The notes beneath the pieces are model-generated. The model was not told where the DNA came from, did no database searches, and worked only from the letters and a program-made list of their open reading frames with translations. A stretch of DNA of 6,324 bases from Bacillota bacterium (lineage in GTDB: Bacteria; Bacillota; Clostridia; Christensenellales; Aristaeellaceae), in contig JAGVSV010000011.1 in assembly GCA_019137115.1 (NCBI GenBank), forward strand, positions 1 to 6,324, read 5' to 3'. Position numbers and translations under genes: made by a program. Below are positions 1 through 5,779 of this stretch, piece by piece (the stretch's first letter is position 1; every line of letters starts with the position of its first letter).

Positions 1-1
1 G

Positions 2-778
2 GTGTTGCGCGAGCGCTTTGAACAGGCCGAATATTACGCCAACGAAAAGGTGCGCGGCGAGGTGTTCCGGCACTTTGGCTATTTCATGACCGAGTCCACC
101 GGGCATTTGAGCGAATACCTGCCGTACTTCCGCAAAAACGATGCCGTGCTTGCCCGGTACTGCGACGAGCCTGGCTTTGGCGGGCAAACCGGGGCAAGCC
201 TGGCGTTTAACCAACATGTCGCGCAAAAATACGAGGGCCGCGACCTGCTGGCGGACGAGCCGCTGACACTGCCCCCGCGCTCGGTGGAGTATGGCTCCTA
301 CATCATCGCCGCGCATGCGACCGGCGTGCCATTTCGTTTCAACGGCAATGTGCGCAACAACGGCATGATCAGCAACCTGCCCGCCGATTGCTGCGCCGAA
401 GGCCCCATGTATGTGGATGCCACCGGCATCCACCGCACGGTGGTGGGCGACCTGCCCCATCAGTGCGCGGCGCTGAACCTGACCAACATCAACGTGCAGC
501 GCCTGGCGGTGGACGCCGCGATGAACGCCGACCCGGAGGCCGTGGTGCACGCCTGCGCGCTGGACCCGCTGACCGCGGCTTCCCGGCTGTCGCTGAAGGA
601 TATCCGTGATATGGCCGCCGACATGCTGGAAGCGCAGCGCGCCTACCTGCCGCAGTTCTCGGGAAAATCCATCCGCCGCACCCCGGTTATCAACATTCCC
701 GCAGATACCGTACGCGCCCGGGTGCCGGTCGACCCCGCGCTGGCCATCAACGCGCGGTTTTTTGAGCTGGGCTCGTAG
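2..778 (+). CDS. GH4 family alpha-galactosidase/alpha-glucosidase (MelA-like), C-terminal part
   Basis: This is the C-terminal 258 residues of a glycoside hydrolase family 4 enzyme. The reading frame is open at the left edge, so the GTG at base 2 is most likely an internal valine codon. GH4 enzymes are cytoplasmic and cleave alpha-glycosides by an NAD+- and divalent-metal-dependent route through a 3-keto intermediate. The family-typical stretch ESTGHLSEYLPYF lies at fragment residues 31-43. It is followed by the C-terminal GH4 landmarks NNGMISNLP (119-127), VDATG (138-142), GDLP (149-152), a DP-x-T-A-A segment (188-193) and a helical LSLKDIRDMAADMLEAQ region. Full-length relatives are about 430-480 residues, so the Rossmann NAD-binding half and the metal-ligand Cys/His motif lie outside the window. 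The MelA-like subgroup is favoured by the EST-x-H-x-SEY motif, but whether it acts on galactosides, glucosides or another alpha-linked sugar cannot be decided from this half. It lies upstream of, and convergent with, the FG-GAP gene. Confidence 0.9.
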   Translation: MLRERFEQAEYYANEKVRGEVFRHFGYFMTESTGHLSEYLPYFRKNDAVLARYCDEPGFGGQTGASLAFNQHVAQKYEGRDLLADEPLTLPPRSVEYGSYIIAAHATGVPFRFNGNVRNNGMISNLPADCCAEGPMYVDATGIHRTVVGDLPHQCAALNLTNINVQRLAVDAAMNADPEAVVHACALDPLTAASRLSLKDIRDMAADMLEAQRAYLPQFSGKSIRRTPVINIPADTVRARVPVDPALAINARFFELGS

Positions 779-795
779 CAAGATACGCGAACCAC

Positions 796-842
796 ACGAA
801 ATCCCCGGCGCGCCTGCTACGGCATCGCCGGGGATGATTCGT
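796..842. terminator. Hairpin between convergent genes, probable bidirectional terminator
   Basis: A perfect 10-bp stem pairs ATCCCCGGCG (801-810) with CGCCGGGGAT (826-835) around a 15-nt loop. A two-base bulge (GA, 836-837) then allows five more pairs, ACGAA (796-800) with TTCGT (838-842). It fills most of the 89-bp gap between the stop of the GH4 gene (778) and the stop of the oppositely oriented FG-GAP gene (868), where a shared terminator is expected. Neither strand has a clean U-run after the stem, only mixed T-containing sequence, so termination efficiency is uncertain. Confidence 0.55.
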
Positions 843-867
843 ATTCGTTCGGGTGCGCCCGCGCTGC

Positions 868-1962
868 CTATTTCGCCTGCGCCCCCAGGTTTTCAAACAG
901 GTACAGGCCTTCCTTGCCCGGCGCCACGATGTCCAGATAGCCGTCGTTGTTGGTGTCGGCCACCCAGAAATAGATGCCCACGCCGCTGGCTTCTTTGGGA
1001 TCGCCAAAGTCAATCGTGTGCTTGGTGAACGTGCCGCCCTTCACGCCCTTGAAGTAGAACAAACCGATGGGCTGGTCCTCGCCCGGGTCGTTGCCGTTGT
1101 GCGCGCGCCAGCGGGTGCCGGTGATCAGCTCCAGCTCGCCGTCATTGTCAATGTCCATAAGCCACAGATCATGGTACTGGCTGCGCTCCTCCTCAATCGC
1201 CCGCCGAATCCAGTACCGGCCGCCGTCGGGTTTTTTCCGCTGCTCATACCAGTGCAGCCCGTAATGGTGCCCCTGCCCGACGATCAGGTCGGTCATGCCG
1301 TTACCCGCGATGTCCAGCCCCAGAATGGGCACGCTGGCCGAACCAAACTGAAACTCCTTGTGGTACGTCCATTCATCCAGGAACAGGTTATCGGGCTGCT
1401 CCAGCCACCCGTTGCTCAATACAATGTCCATCCTGCCATCGCCGTTGATGTCCGCAAAGCCCATGCCGTGCCCGCTGGGCTCGTTGCCGATCACGTGCTT
1501 GGTAAAGCGCCCTGTGCCCTTGCCATGCTCATCGGTGACCAGCTTGAAAAAACACTGCGCGGACATCGGCGTGTTGGGGAACACCTCGAGCACGCCGCAG
1601 CCGTCGATGTCAAAGCAGCGCACCGTTTCCACCGGCGAGCACACCGCCACCTTGTGCAGTTTCCATTCCTTGCCGGTGTCGCCGGGGTTTTCGCGCCAGT
1701 ACAGCCCGTCGTCAAACCAGCTGGCGGTGATGATGTCCAGAAACCCATCGCCGTTGACGTCCATCGGGTAATCGCAGAAATCCCCCCGGTATTCGCCATA
1801 GGTCGGGATCTCGGCAATCTTGTGTTTATTTGTAAAATCCGGCCCCTCATACCAGTACCCGCCGCTGACGATGTCCATCACGCCGTCGTTGTTGACATCA
1901 AACACCGACGCCGCCTCAAAGTTCTCCCGGCTGATCAGCCGTTTGCGGAACATTGCGCCCAT
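868..1962 (-). CDS. Signal-less FG-GAP/VCBS repeat protein, predicted seven-bladed beta-propeller
   Basis: This 364-residue protein is built from seven spaced copies of a calcium-binding-type D-x-[ND]-x-[DN]-G-x-x-[DE] loop: DVNNDGVMD (22-30), DVNGDGFLD (68-76), DIDGCGVLE (118-126), DINGDGRMD (171-179), DIAGNGMTD (217-225), DIDNDGELE (270-278) and DTNNDGYLD (336-344). Copies 3 and 5 are degenerate. Most repeats continue into aromatic segments such as GGYWYEGP, SNGWLEQP and LYLFEN, which fits one propeller blade each. EPSGHGMGFADINGDG and TGTRWRAHNGNDPGE (about 281-293) look like conserved segments of a bacterial family often annotated only as VCBS/FG-GAP. I recall similarity of that family to the propeller of aldos-2-ulose dehydratase, which is unverified here. 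The start is chosen at 1962 because AGGAGGG (1967-1973, minus strand) lies 4 nt upstream. The frame stays open to 2052, and ATG codons at 1977 and 1953 are worse placed. No signal peptide or membrane segment is visible, so the protein should be cytoplasmic. Enzymatic or binding function is unknown. Confidence 0.85.
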   Translation of the reverse strand: MGAMFRKRLISRENFEAASVFDVNNDGVMDIVSGGYWYEGPDFTNKHKIAEIPTYGEYRGDFCDYPMDVNGDGFLDIITASWFDDGLYWRENPGDTGKEWKLHKVAVCSPVETVRCFDIDGCGVLEVFPNTPMSAQCFFKLVTDEHGKGTGRFTKHVIGNEPSGHGMGFADINGDGRMDIVLSNGWLEQPDNLFLDEWTYHKEFQFGSASVPILGLDIAGNGMTDLIVGQGHHYGLHWYEQRKKPDGGRYWIRRAIEEERSQYHDLWLMDIDNDGELELITGTRWRAHNGNDPGEDQPIGLFYFKGVKGGTFTKHTIDFGDPKEASGVGIYFWVADTNNDGYLDIVAPGKEGLYLFENLGAQAK

Positions 1963-1966
1963 GTTG

Positions 1967-1973
1967 CCCTCCT
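1967..1973 (-). promoter_or_regulatory. Ribosome binding site fixing the FG-GAP gene start
   Basis: The minus strand reads AGGAGGG, then CAAC, then ATG, a near-perfect Shine-Dalgarno sequence 4 nt before the ATG at 1962. The same bases lie inside the longer open frame that extends to 2052. They therefore argue that the upstream 30 codons are not translated as part of this protein. Confidence 0.8.
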
Positions 1974-2011
1974 GCATGTACGGTCGTTTGGTTTTTCGCG
2001 TTGCTGCCCTG

Positions 2012-2040
2012 ATGATACAGGATGCGGGACGGTTTGAACA
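2012..2040 (-). promoter_or_regulatory. Possible promoter for the FG-GAP gene
   Basis: On the minus strand a -10-like TATCAT (2012-2017, five of six matches to TATAAT) lies 17 bp downstream of a poor -35-like TGTTCA (2035-2040, three of six matches). Transcription would start near 2005, leaving a leader of about 43 nt. The weak -35 suggests either an activator-dependent promoter or a chance match. Confidence 0.35.
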
Positions 2041-2060
2041 GACGTGCGGCATCGGTTAGG

Positions 2061-2086
2061 CGGCGTTTTTATGCGCCAAAACGCCG
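2061..2086. promoter_or_regulatory. Perfect 9-bp inverted repeat, candidate operator in the divergent region
   Basis: CGGCGTTTT (2061-2069) and AAAACGCCG (2078-2086) are exact reverse complements separated by 8 bp. The dyad centre (about 2073.5) is close to the midpoint of the two proposed -35 elements (2035-2040 on the minus strand, 2118-2123 on the plus strand). There is no T-run on either side in either orientation, which argues against a terminator. A regulator-binding site serving both directions is the simplest reading, but no regulator gene is in the window to pair with it. Confidence 0.45.
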
Positions 2087-2117
2087 GTTGCATATATGAA
2101 GCAAGTTCCGTTTCGTG

Positions 2118-2147
2118 TTGACACACAGCGCCTTCATACAGTATGCT
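2118..2147 (+). promoter_or_regulatory. Predicted sigma-A-type promoter of the transporter operon
   Basis: A consensus -35 TTGACA (2118-2123) is followed after 18 bp by TATGCT (2142-2147), which has four of six matches to TATAAT. Transcription would begin near 2154, about 80 nt before the preferred start codon at 2235. The -35 is embedded in a short palindrome GTGT-TG-ACAC (2115-2124), and the -10 overlaps ACAG-N4-CTGT (2138-2149). Either could be a repressor contact, but both are short enough to be chance. Confidence 0.6.
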
Positions 2148-2166
2148 GTGGGTAGAAAAGTATCAA

Positions 2167-2216
2167 TTCCCGCCGCCCGTGTTTCGTCGATGTTCAAACT
2201 GCGGCGCGGCGGGGAA
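2167..2216 (+). promoter_or_regulatory. GC-rich leader hairpin upstream of the permease ribosome binding site
   Basis: CCCGCCGC (2169-2176) pairs perfectly with GCGGCGGG (2206-2213). Two further pairs (TT at 2167-2168 with AA at 2215-2216) form if one G is bulged. The 29-nt loop holds the alternative ATG at 2190. The 3' arm ends 6 nt before the GGAGG (2223-2227), so the stem would sit in the 5' leader next to, but not covering, the ribosome binding site. It may affect leader stability or translation. It has no U-run and is not a normal intrinsic terminator. Confidence 0.35.
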
Positions 2217-2222
2217 CAGGCT

Positions 2223-2227
2223 GGAGG
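2223..2227 (+). promoter_or_regulatory. Ribosome binding site supporting a TTG start
   Basis: GGAGG is followed by a 7-nt spacer (ATGGGCT) and TTG at 2235. The ATG inside the spacer (2228) is in another frame and meets TAA after four codons, so it cannot start the permease. Confidence 0.6.
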
Positions 2228-2234
2228 ATGGGCT

Positions 2235-3140
2235 TTGGTTAAGCGGGCGATTCAATCGTTCAACAACAACCGGGCGCTGTTTTTGATGGTGCTGCCGGGG
2301 TTTCTGGTGGTGCTGATTTTCCACTATTTCCCGATGTACGGCATTTTAATGGCGTTCAAAAACTTCAGCCCGCGCCTGGGTATCTGGAACAGCAAATGGG
2401 TGGGACTGACCCATTTTCAGGGGTTTTTCAACAATCCGTTAAGCGGACGGCTGATGACCAACACGCTGCTGCTGGGCATTTACAGCCTGCTGTGGAGCTT
2501 CCCGGCGCCCATTATTTTGGCGCTGCTGTTCAACGAGCTGCGCGCCCTTCGGTACAAGAAGCTGGTGCAGACGGTCTCATACTTCCCGTACTTTATCTCG
2601 GTGGTGGTGGTGTGCGGCATGCTGCGGGAGATGACCTCCCGCGAGGGGCTGTTCAACCAGATCACCGCGCTGTTCGGGCGCGAGCCCAAAATGTTCCTGC
2701 TGGAGCCCAAATACTTCCGCACGATCTTTATCGCCTCCGGCATCTGGCAGGGCGTGGGCTTTGGCTCGATCATCTATTTGGCCGCGCTTTCCGGGGTCGA
2801 CCCGGAGCTGTACGACGTGGCGGACATTGACGGCGCCGGCCGGTTCATGAAGATGATCCACATCAGCTGGCAGGCCATCAAGCCCACCACGATCGTGCTG
2901 CTGATCTTCAACCTGGGCGGCATTCTGGGCACGGACTTTCAGAAGGTGCTGCTGTTGTACACGCCGGACACCTATTCGGTGGCCGATGTGATCGGTACCT
3001 ATGTATACCGCGAGGGCCTGCTGGGCGGCCGGTATGAATCCGCCACCGCCATCGGGCTGTTCATGTCGGCCATCAGCTTTGTGATCCTGGTGCTGGCCAA
3101 CGCGATCAGCCGCCGCCTGTCCGAGACCAGCCTGTGGTGA
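2235..3140 (+). CDS. ABC sugar transporter permease, LplB type
   Basis: This is a membrane-spanning permease of the CUT1 (oligosaccharide/polysaccharide) ABC importer class. It pairs with the permease encoded next to form the channel through the cytoplasmic membrane. Using the TTG at 2235 the protein has 301 residues, the usual size. Six hydrophobic segments are visible at roughly residues 15-41, 75-102, 114-133, 161-188, 218-232 and 271-295. The EAA-type cytoplasmic loop that docks on the ATPase is ELYDVADIDGAG (191-202). The N-terminal LPGFLVVLIFHYFPMYGILMAFKNF and the segment SYFPYFISVVVV are typical of LplB. TTG is chosen because GGAGG (2223-2227) lies 7 nt upstream and because it gives the family's short N-terminal tail. 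The ATG at 2190 (316 residues) has no visible ribosome binding site, and the ATG at 2115 lies inside the predicted promoter. Only 4 nt separate its stop from the next gene, so the two are co-transcribed. Confidence 0.9.
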   Translation: MVKRAIQSFNNNRALFLMVLPGFLVVLIFHYFPMYGILMAFKNFSPRLGIWNSKWVGLTHFQGFFNNPLSGRLMTNTLLLGIYSLLWSFPAPIILALLFNELRALRYKKLVQTVSYFPYFISVVVVCGMLREMTSREGLFNQITALFGREPKMFLLEPKYFRTIFIASGIWQGVGFGSIIYLAALSGVDPELYDVADIDGAGRFMKMIHISWQAIKPTTIVLLIFNLGGILGTDFQKVLLLYTPDTYSVADVIGTYVYREGLLGGRYESATAIGLFMSAISFVILVLANAISRRLSETSLW

Positions 3141-3144
3141 CGGT

Positions 3145-4059
3145 ATGAGCACAAGAAGGCGCTATCAGCAAAAATGGCACGAAACGCTGTTTGACCTGTT
3201 CAATGTGCTGTTCATGGCCGGGCTGCTGGTGGTCATCATCTATCCCTTTTTGCACATCGTCTCCATCTCGTTTTCCAGCGAGGACAGCGTGGTGCGCAAC
3301 ACCGTCAGCTTCTTTCCCCGGGGCTTCAACACCTCCAACTACGGCTATATCCTGCGCGACCGCATGGTGTACTTCGGCTACCGCAACTCGATCTTCTACG
3401 CGACCGGCTCCACGGTGCTGATGCTGCTGTTCACGTCCATGATGGCCTACCCGCTGATGATCGACGCGTTCCCGATCAAAAAGTTCCTGACCGTGTATCT
3501 GTCCATCACCATGTTCTTTGGCGGCGGGCTGATCCCCAGCTATGTGCTGATGGATCAGCTGGGCATGATCAACACGCCCTGGGTGATGATCATCCCCGGC
3601 TGCGTATCCGCCATGACGGTGTTCATGTTCCGGACGTTCTTTAAAAACATCCCGGCCGAGCTGCGCGAGTCGGCGCAGCTGGACGGCGCCGGGCATATGG
3701 CGATCCTGTTCCGGATCGTGCTGCCGCTGTCCAAGGCGCTTTTGGCGACCTTCGCGCTGTTCAACATCGTGGGGGTGTGGAACAGCTGGTTCAATGGCCT
3801 GGTGTATTTGAAAAGCGAGGAGCTGTACCCTTTGCAGCTGGTGCTGCGCAGCTACCTGTACAAGCTGGACATGACCGCCATCATGCGGCGCGCGGGGGCG
3901 CAGGGTGGGGGCGACGCGTTTTTGCGCAACCAGCCCGTCAGCCCCAAGGGCGTGCAGATGGCGATGATCGTGGTGGCGATGTTCCCGGTGATGATGATCT
4001 ACCCGTTCTTCCAGAAATACTTTGTCAAGGGTGTCATGATCGGCGCCATCAAAGGGTAG
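3145..4059 (+). CDS. ABC sugar transporter permease, LplC/YtcP type
   Basis: This 304-residue protein is the second permease of the CUT1 importer and the partner of the LplB-type protein encoded just upstream. Hydrophobic segments lie at about 18-41, 85-108, 113-133, 143-162, 195-217 and 270-290. The EAA loop is ELRESAQLDGAGHMAILFRIVLP (172-194). The C-terminal QKYFVKGVMIGAIKG (290-304) is a hallmark of LplC/YtcP-type permeases and confirms an intact 3' end. The ATG at 3145 is 4 nt after the preceding stop. Only a weak GGTGACGG-type sequence precedes it, so it probably depends on translational coupling. No frameshift or truncation is visible. No ATP-binding subunit is encoded nearby. In this class the ATPase is commonly a shared MsmX/UgpC-like protein encoded elsewhere in the genome. 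Confidence 0.93.
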   Translation: MSTRRRYQQKWHETLFDLFNVLFMAGLLVVIIYPFLHIVSISFSSEDSVVRNTVSFFPRGFNTSNYGYILRDRMVYFGYRNSIFYATGSTVLMLLFTSMMAYPLMIDAFPIKKFLTVYLSITMFFGGGLIPSYVLMDQLGMINTPWVMIIPGCVSAMTVFMFRTFFKNIPAELRESAQLDGAGHMAILFRIVLPLSKALLATFALFNIVGVWNSWFNGLVYLKSEELYPLQLVLRSYLYKLDMTAIMRRAGAQGGGDAFLRNQPVSPKGVQMAMIVVAMFPVMMIYPFFQKYFVKGVMIGAIKG

Positions 4060-4086
4060 CCGATCCAAACCATACACAACAACCAC

Positions 4087-4093
4087 AAGGAGG
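4087..4093 (+). promoter_or_regulatory. Strong ribosome binding site of the binding-protein gene
   Basis: AAGGAGG lies 7 nt before the ATG at 4101, within an A/C-rich and apparently unstructured 41-nt gap. This is far stronger than the site before the preceding permease. It sets the start of the binding protein well inside a frame that is open from 3777. Confidence 0.85.
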
Positions 4094-4100
4094 AAAATCC

Positions 4101-4178
4101 ATGAAACCACGCAACCTGACCCGGCTGGTGGCCGTGCTCCTGGCGTTTCTGATGCTGCCCGCGCTGGGTGCGCTGGCA
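4101..4178 (+). other. Sec signal peptide without lipobox
   Basis: Residues 1-26 have the three-part organisation of an export signal and end in A24-L25-A26 before Q27. The absence of a cysteine at the +1 position distinguishes it from the lipoprotein signals usual for Gram-positive sugar-binding proteins. Confidence 0.85.
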
Positions 4179-5711
4179 CAAAGCGCCGAACCGTTCGAGT
4201 TTTCCGCAACCGTCATCGCCTGGGGCGGGGACGACGACGCCTCCATGGTGCAGCAGGAATGGCTGCGCCTGATGGAGGAGAAGATGGGCCGCCCGATCAA
4301 GGTCAACTACACCCGCATTCCGTCGTCGGAATATGACGAGCGCGCACGCATCATGCTCAACACCGACTCCATGACCGACTTCATGACCACGCCGCTGTTC
4401 CACGATGTATCGCGCGAAGCCGAAGCCGGCATGCTGCTGGACTTTTCCCAGTATGACATGCCCAACTACCAGAAGTTCATCGAGCAGACGCCCGCCGGCG
4501 AAAGCCTTGCCTACAACGCCGAGGGCAAGATCTACCGGCTGCTGGAGGGCGCGCTGCCGCGCTTTGAGGCTGACAAGGGCATGCTGCCGAATAACATGAT
4601 GGTGTTCAACGCCACCGTATTTGAGGAGAACAACATCGAAATCCCCACCACGCTGGAGGGCGTGGTCGAAGCCGCCCGGAAGCTAAAGGAGATTTACCCG
4701 GACAGCTTTCCGATCAACACCCGGTGGAACAACTTCAACTCCGTGTACCTGATGCACCATGTGTACAACGACATCTACTGGGACGGCGAGGTGTTCCGCT
4801 TCGGCGTGTTTGACGAGAACTACAAAAAAGCTCTGCAGTTCCTCAACATGCTGTACACGGACAAGCTGCTGGACCCGGAATACTCGCTGGAGACCGATGA
4901 CACGGTCAAGTCAAAGCTATTGAACCGCAAGAACTTCATCGGCATCAACGAGTGGTTCACCGCGCCCGGCGACTATACGCGCGCGGCCAGGGAATCCACC
5001 GGCGATGTCTTTGCCGTCACCCTGTACCCGGACACCAAGGAGTTCGGCAAGTCCTGGCAGAGCGTGCAGAACGTGAATTCGTATGACCTCTCGGGCTGGG
5101 GCCAGTTCATTGTGGACTCCAACACCAAGGATCCGGAGACGCTGGTCAAGTTCCTCGATCTCCAGTACGCGCCGGATGTGATCGAGCTGATCACCTGGGG
5201 CATCAAGGACGTCACCTACACCGTGGATGAAAATGGCAACAGGGCGTTCATCGACGAAATCGCCAAGGCGGACGACCCGTTTACCGCCGGCGACAAATAC
5301 GGCATGCGCGCCAGCGCCAAGCACCGCCCGGGCTTGCAGATGGCGTCGGACTCCTCCGCCTATGTGGCCATGGCCCGTCAGGACTATGTGTACTACGACG
5401 GCAAGGTGCACGAGGAGCCGCTGGAAAAATCCCCCTACCTGACCGAGCTGCCCTACCCCAACCCGGACTACATGCCCGCCAACTTTGACGCGCCCAAGAT
5501 TTCGTTCACGGTGGAGCAGGGCGCCGAAGCCGGGCAGATACTGACCCCGATTGCCACCTACCGCGACGAGATGTTCGCCAAGTTCGTCAAGGGCGAGGAA
5601 AGCTTTGACAACTGGGACGCGTACATCGAGAACATCAGGAAGATGGGCGACATTGACAAAGTGCTCACCATGTACAACGACGCCGCGCAGGCATACCTGA
5701 AGCAGGAGTAA
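4101..5711 (+). CDS. Extracellular carbohydrate-binding protein of the ABC importer (LplA-like)
   Basis: This 536-residue solute-binding protein delivers substrate to the two upstream permeases. Its length suits the large LplA-type binding proteins (about 500-560 residues). The N-terminus is a clear Sec signal: basic residues at 2, 4 and 8, a hydrophobic core (9-22), and an A-L-A site predicting cleavage after Ala26. There is no cysteine at the cleavage region, and I see none elsewhere in the protein, so it is not a typical lipoprotein. The mature part begins with SATVIAWGGDDD and a helical EEK-type segment, followed by NYTRIPSSEYDERARIMLNTDS, the usual first-lobe pattern of the cluster 1 sugar-binding fold. 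Aromatic-rich stretches such as TRWNNFNSVYLMHHVYNDIYW and NEWFTAPGDY could stack on sugar rings. The C-terminal ENIRKMGDIDKVLTMYNDAAQAYLKQ helix is family-typical. The strong ribosome binding site and the hairpin after its stop suggest high expression relative to the permeases. The ligand is unknown. Confidence 0.92.
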   Translation: MKPRNLTRLVAVLLAFLMLPALGALAQSAEPFEFSATVIAWGGDDDASMVQQEWLRLMEEKMGRPIKVNYTRIPSSEYDERARIMLNTDSMTDFMTTPLFHDVSREAEAGMLLDFSQYDMPNYQKFIEQTPAGESLAYNAEGKIYRLLEGALPRFEADKGMLPNNMMVFNATVFEENNIEIPTTLEGVVEAARKLKEIYPDSFPINTRWNNFNSVYLMHHVYNDIYWDGEVFRFGVFDENYKKALQFLNMLYTDKLLDPEYSLETDDTVKSKLLNRKNFIGINEWFTAPGDYTRAARESTGDVFAVTLYPDTKEFGKSWQSVQNVNSYDLSGWGQFIVDSNTKDPETLVKFLDLQYAPDVIELITWGIKDVTYTVDENGNRAFIDEIAKADDPFTAGDKYGMRASAKHRPGLQMASDSSAYVAMARQDYVYYDGKVHEEPLEKSPYLTELPYPNPDYMPANFDAPKISFTVEQGAEAGQILTPIATYRDEMFAKFVKGEESFDNWDAYIENIRKMGDIDKVLTMYNDAAQAYLKQE

Positions 5712-5719
5712 ACGCAACC

Positions 5720-5767
5720 GGCCGGCAGCCACGCATCCCCTGGGCCGCGGCTGCCGGCCTTCTTTTT
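5720..5767 (+). terminator. Intrinsic terminator or attenuating hairpin after the binding-protein gene
   Basis: GGCCGGCAGCC (5720-5730) and GGCTGCCGGCC (5749-5759) form a perfect 11-bp stem with an 18-nt loop, followed at once by TTCTTTTT (5760-5767). This is the clearest terminator in the window, starting 9 nt after the TAA at 5711. The next gene starts only 12 nt after the T-run, and its ribosome binding site abuts it. That leaves no room for a separate promoter downstream, so the element may allow partial read-through. Confidence 0.8.
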
Positions 5768-5771
5768 GGAG
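5768..5771 (+). promoter_or_regulatory. Ribosome binding site of the right-edge gene
   Basis: GGAG followed by AAAAACAC precedes the ATG at 5780 with a spacing of 8 nt. It directly follows the terminator's T-run. Confidence 0.6.
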
Positions 5772-5779
5772 AAAAACAC

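Noticed and set aside
853..2037. A 394-codon open frame on the plus strand running the full length of the FG-GAP gene.
   Set aside because: It is the antisense shadow of a clearly recognisable repeat protein. Its translation is low in complexity, shows no family motifs and has no ribosome binding site. Long antisense frames are expected with this GC-rich codon use.
1963..2052. An N-terminal extension of the FG-GAP protein to 394 residues.
   Set aside because: The extension contains the AGGAGGG ribosome binding site and the candidate -10 region. It shows no signal peptide or repeat, and homology begins after the ATG at 1962.
2061..2086. Reading the CGGCGTTTT/AAAACGCCG repeat as a transcription terminator.
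   Set aside because: No T-run follows the stem on either strand, and the site lies between two divergent genes where no transcript is expected to end.
2115..2234. Earlier starts for the first permease (ATG 2115 or ATG 2190).
   Set aside because: The ATG at 2115 lies within the predicted promoter, upstream of the expected transcription start. The ATG at 2190 lacks a ribosome binding site. It cannot be fully excluded.
3777..4100. An upstream in-frame extension of the binding protein to 644 residues.
   Set aside because: It overlaps the second permease in another frame and would bury the signal peptide. The AAGGAGG at 4087-4093 sets the start at 4101.
3106..4209. A 367-codon minus-strand open frame opposite the second permease.
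   Set aside because: The translation is rich in His, Gln, Arg and Gly with no domain pattern, while the plus strand encodes an intact permease with all hallmark motifs.
4917..5732. A 271-codon minus-strand open frame opposite the binding-protein gene.
   Set aside because: It is a shadow of the sense gene and its apparent start lies inside the terminator stem. The composition is typical of antisense translation.
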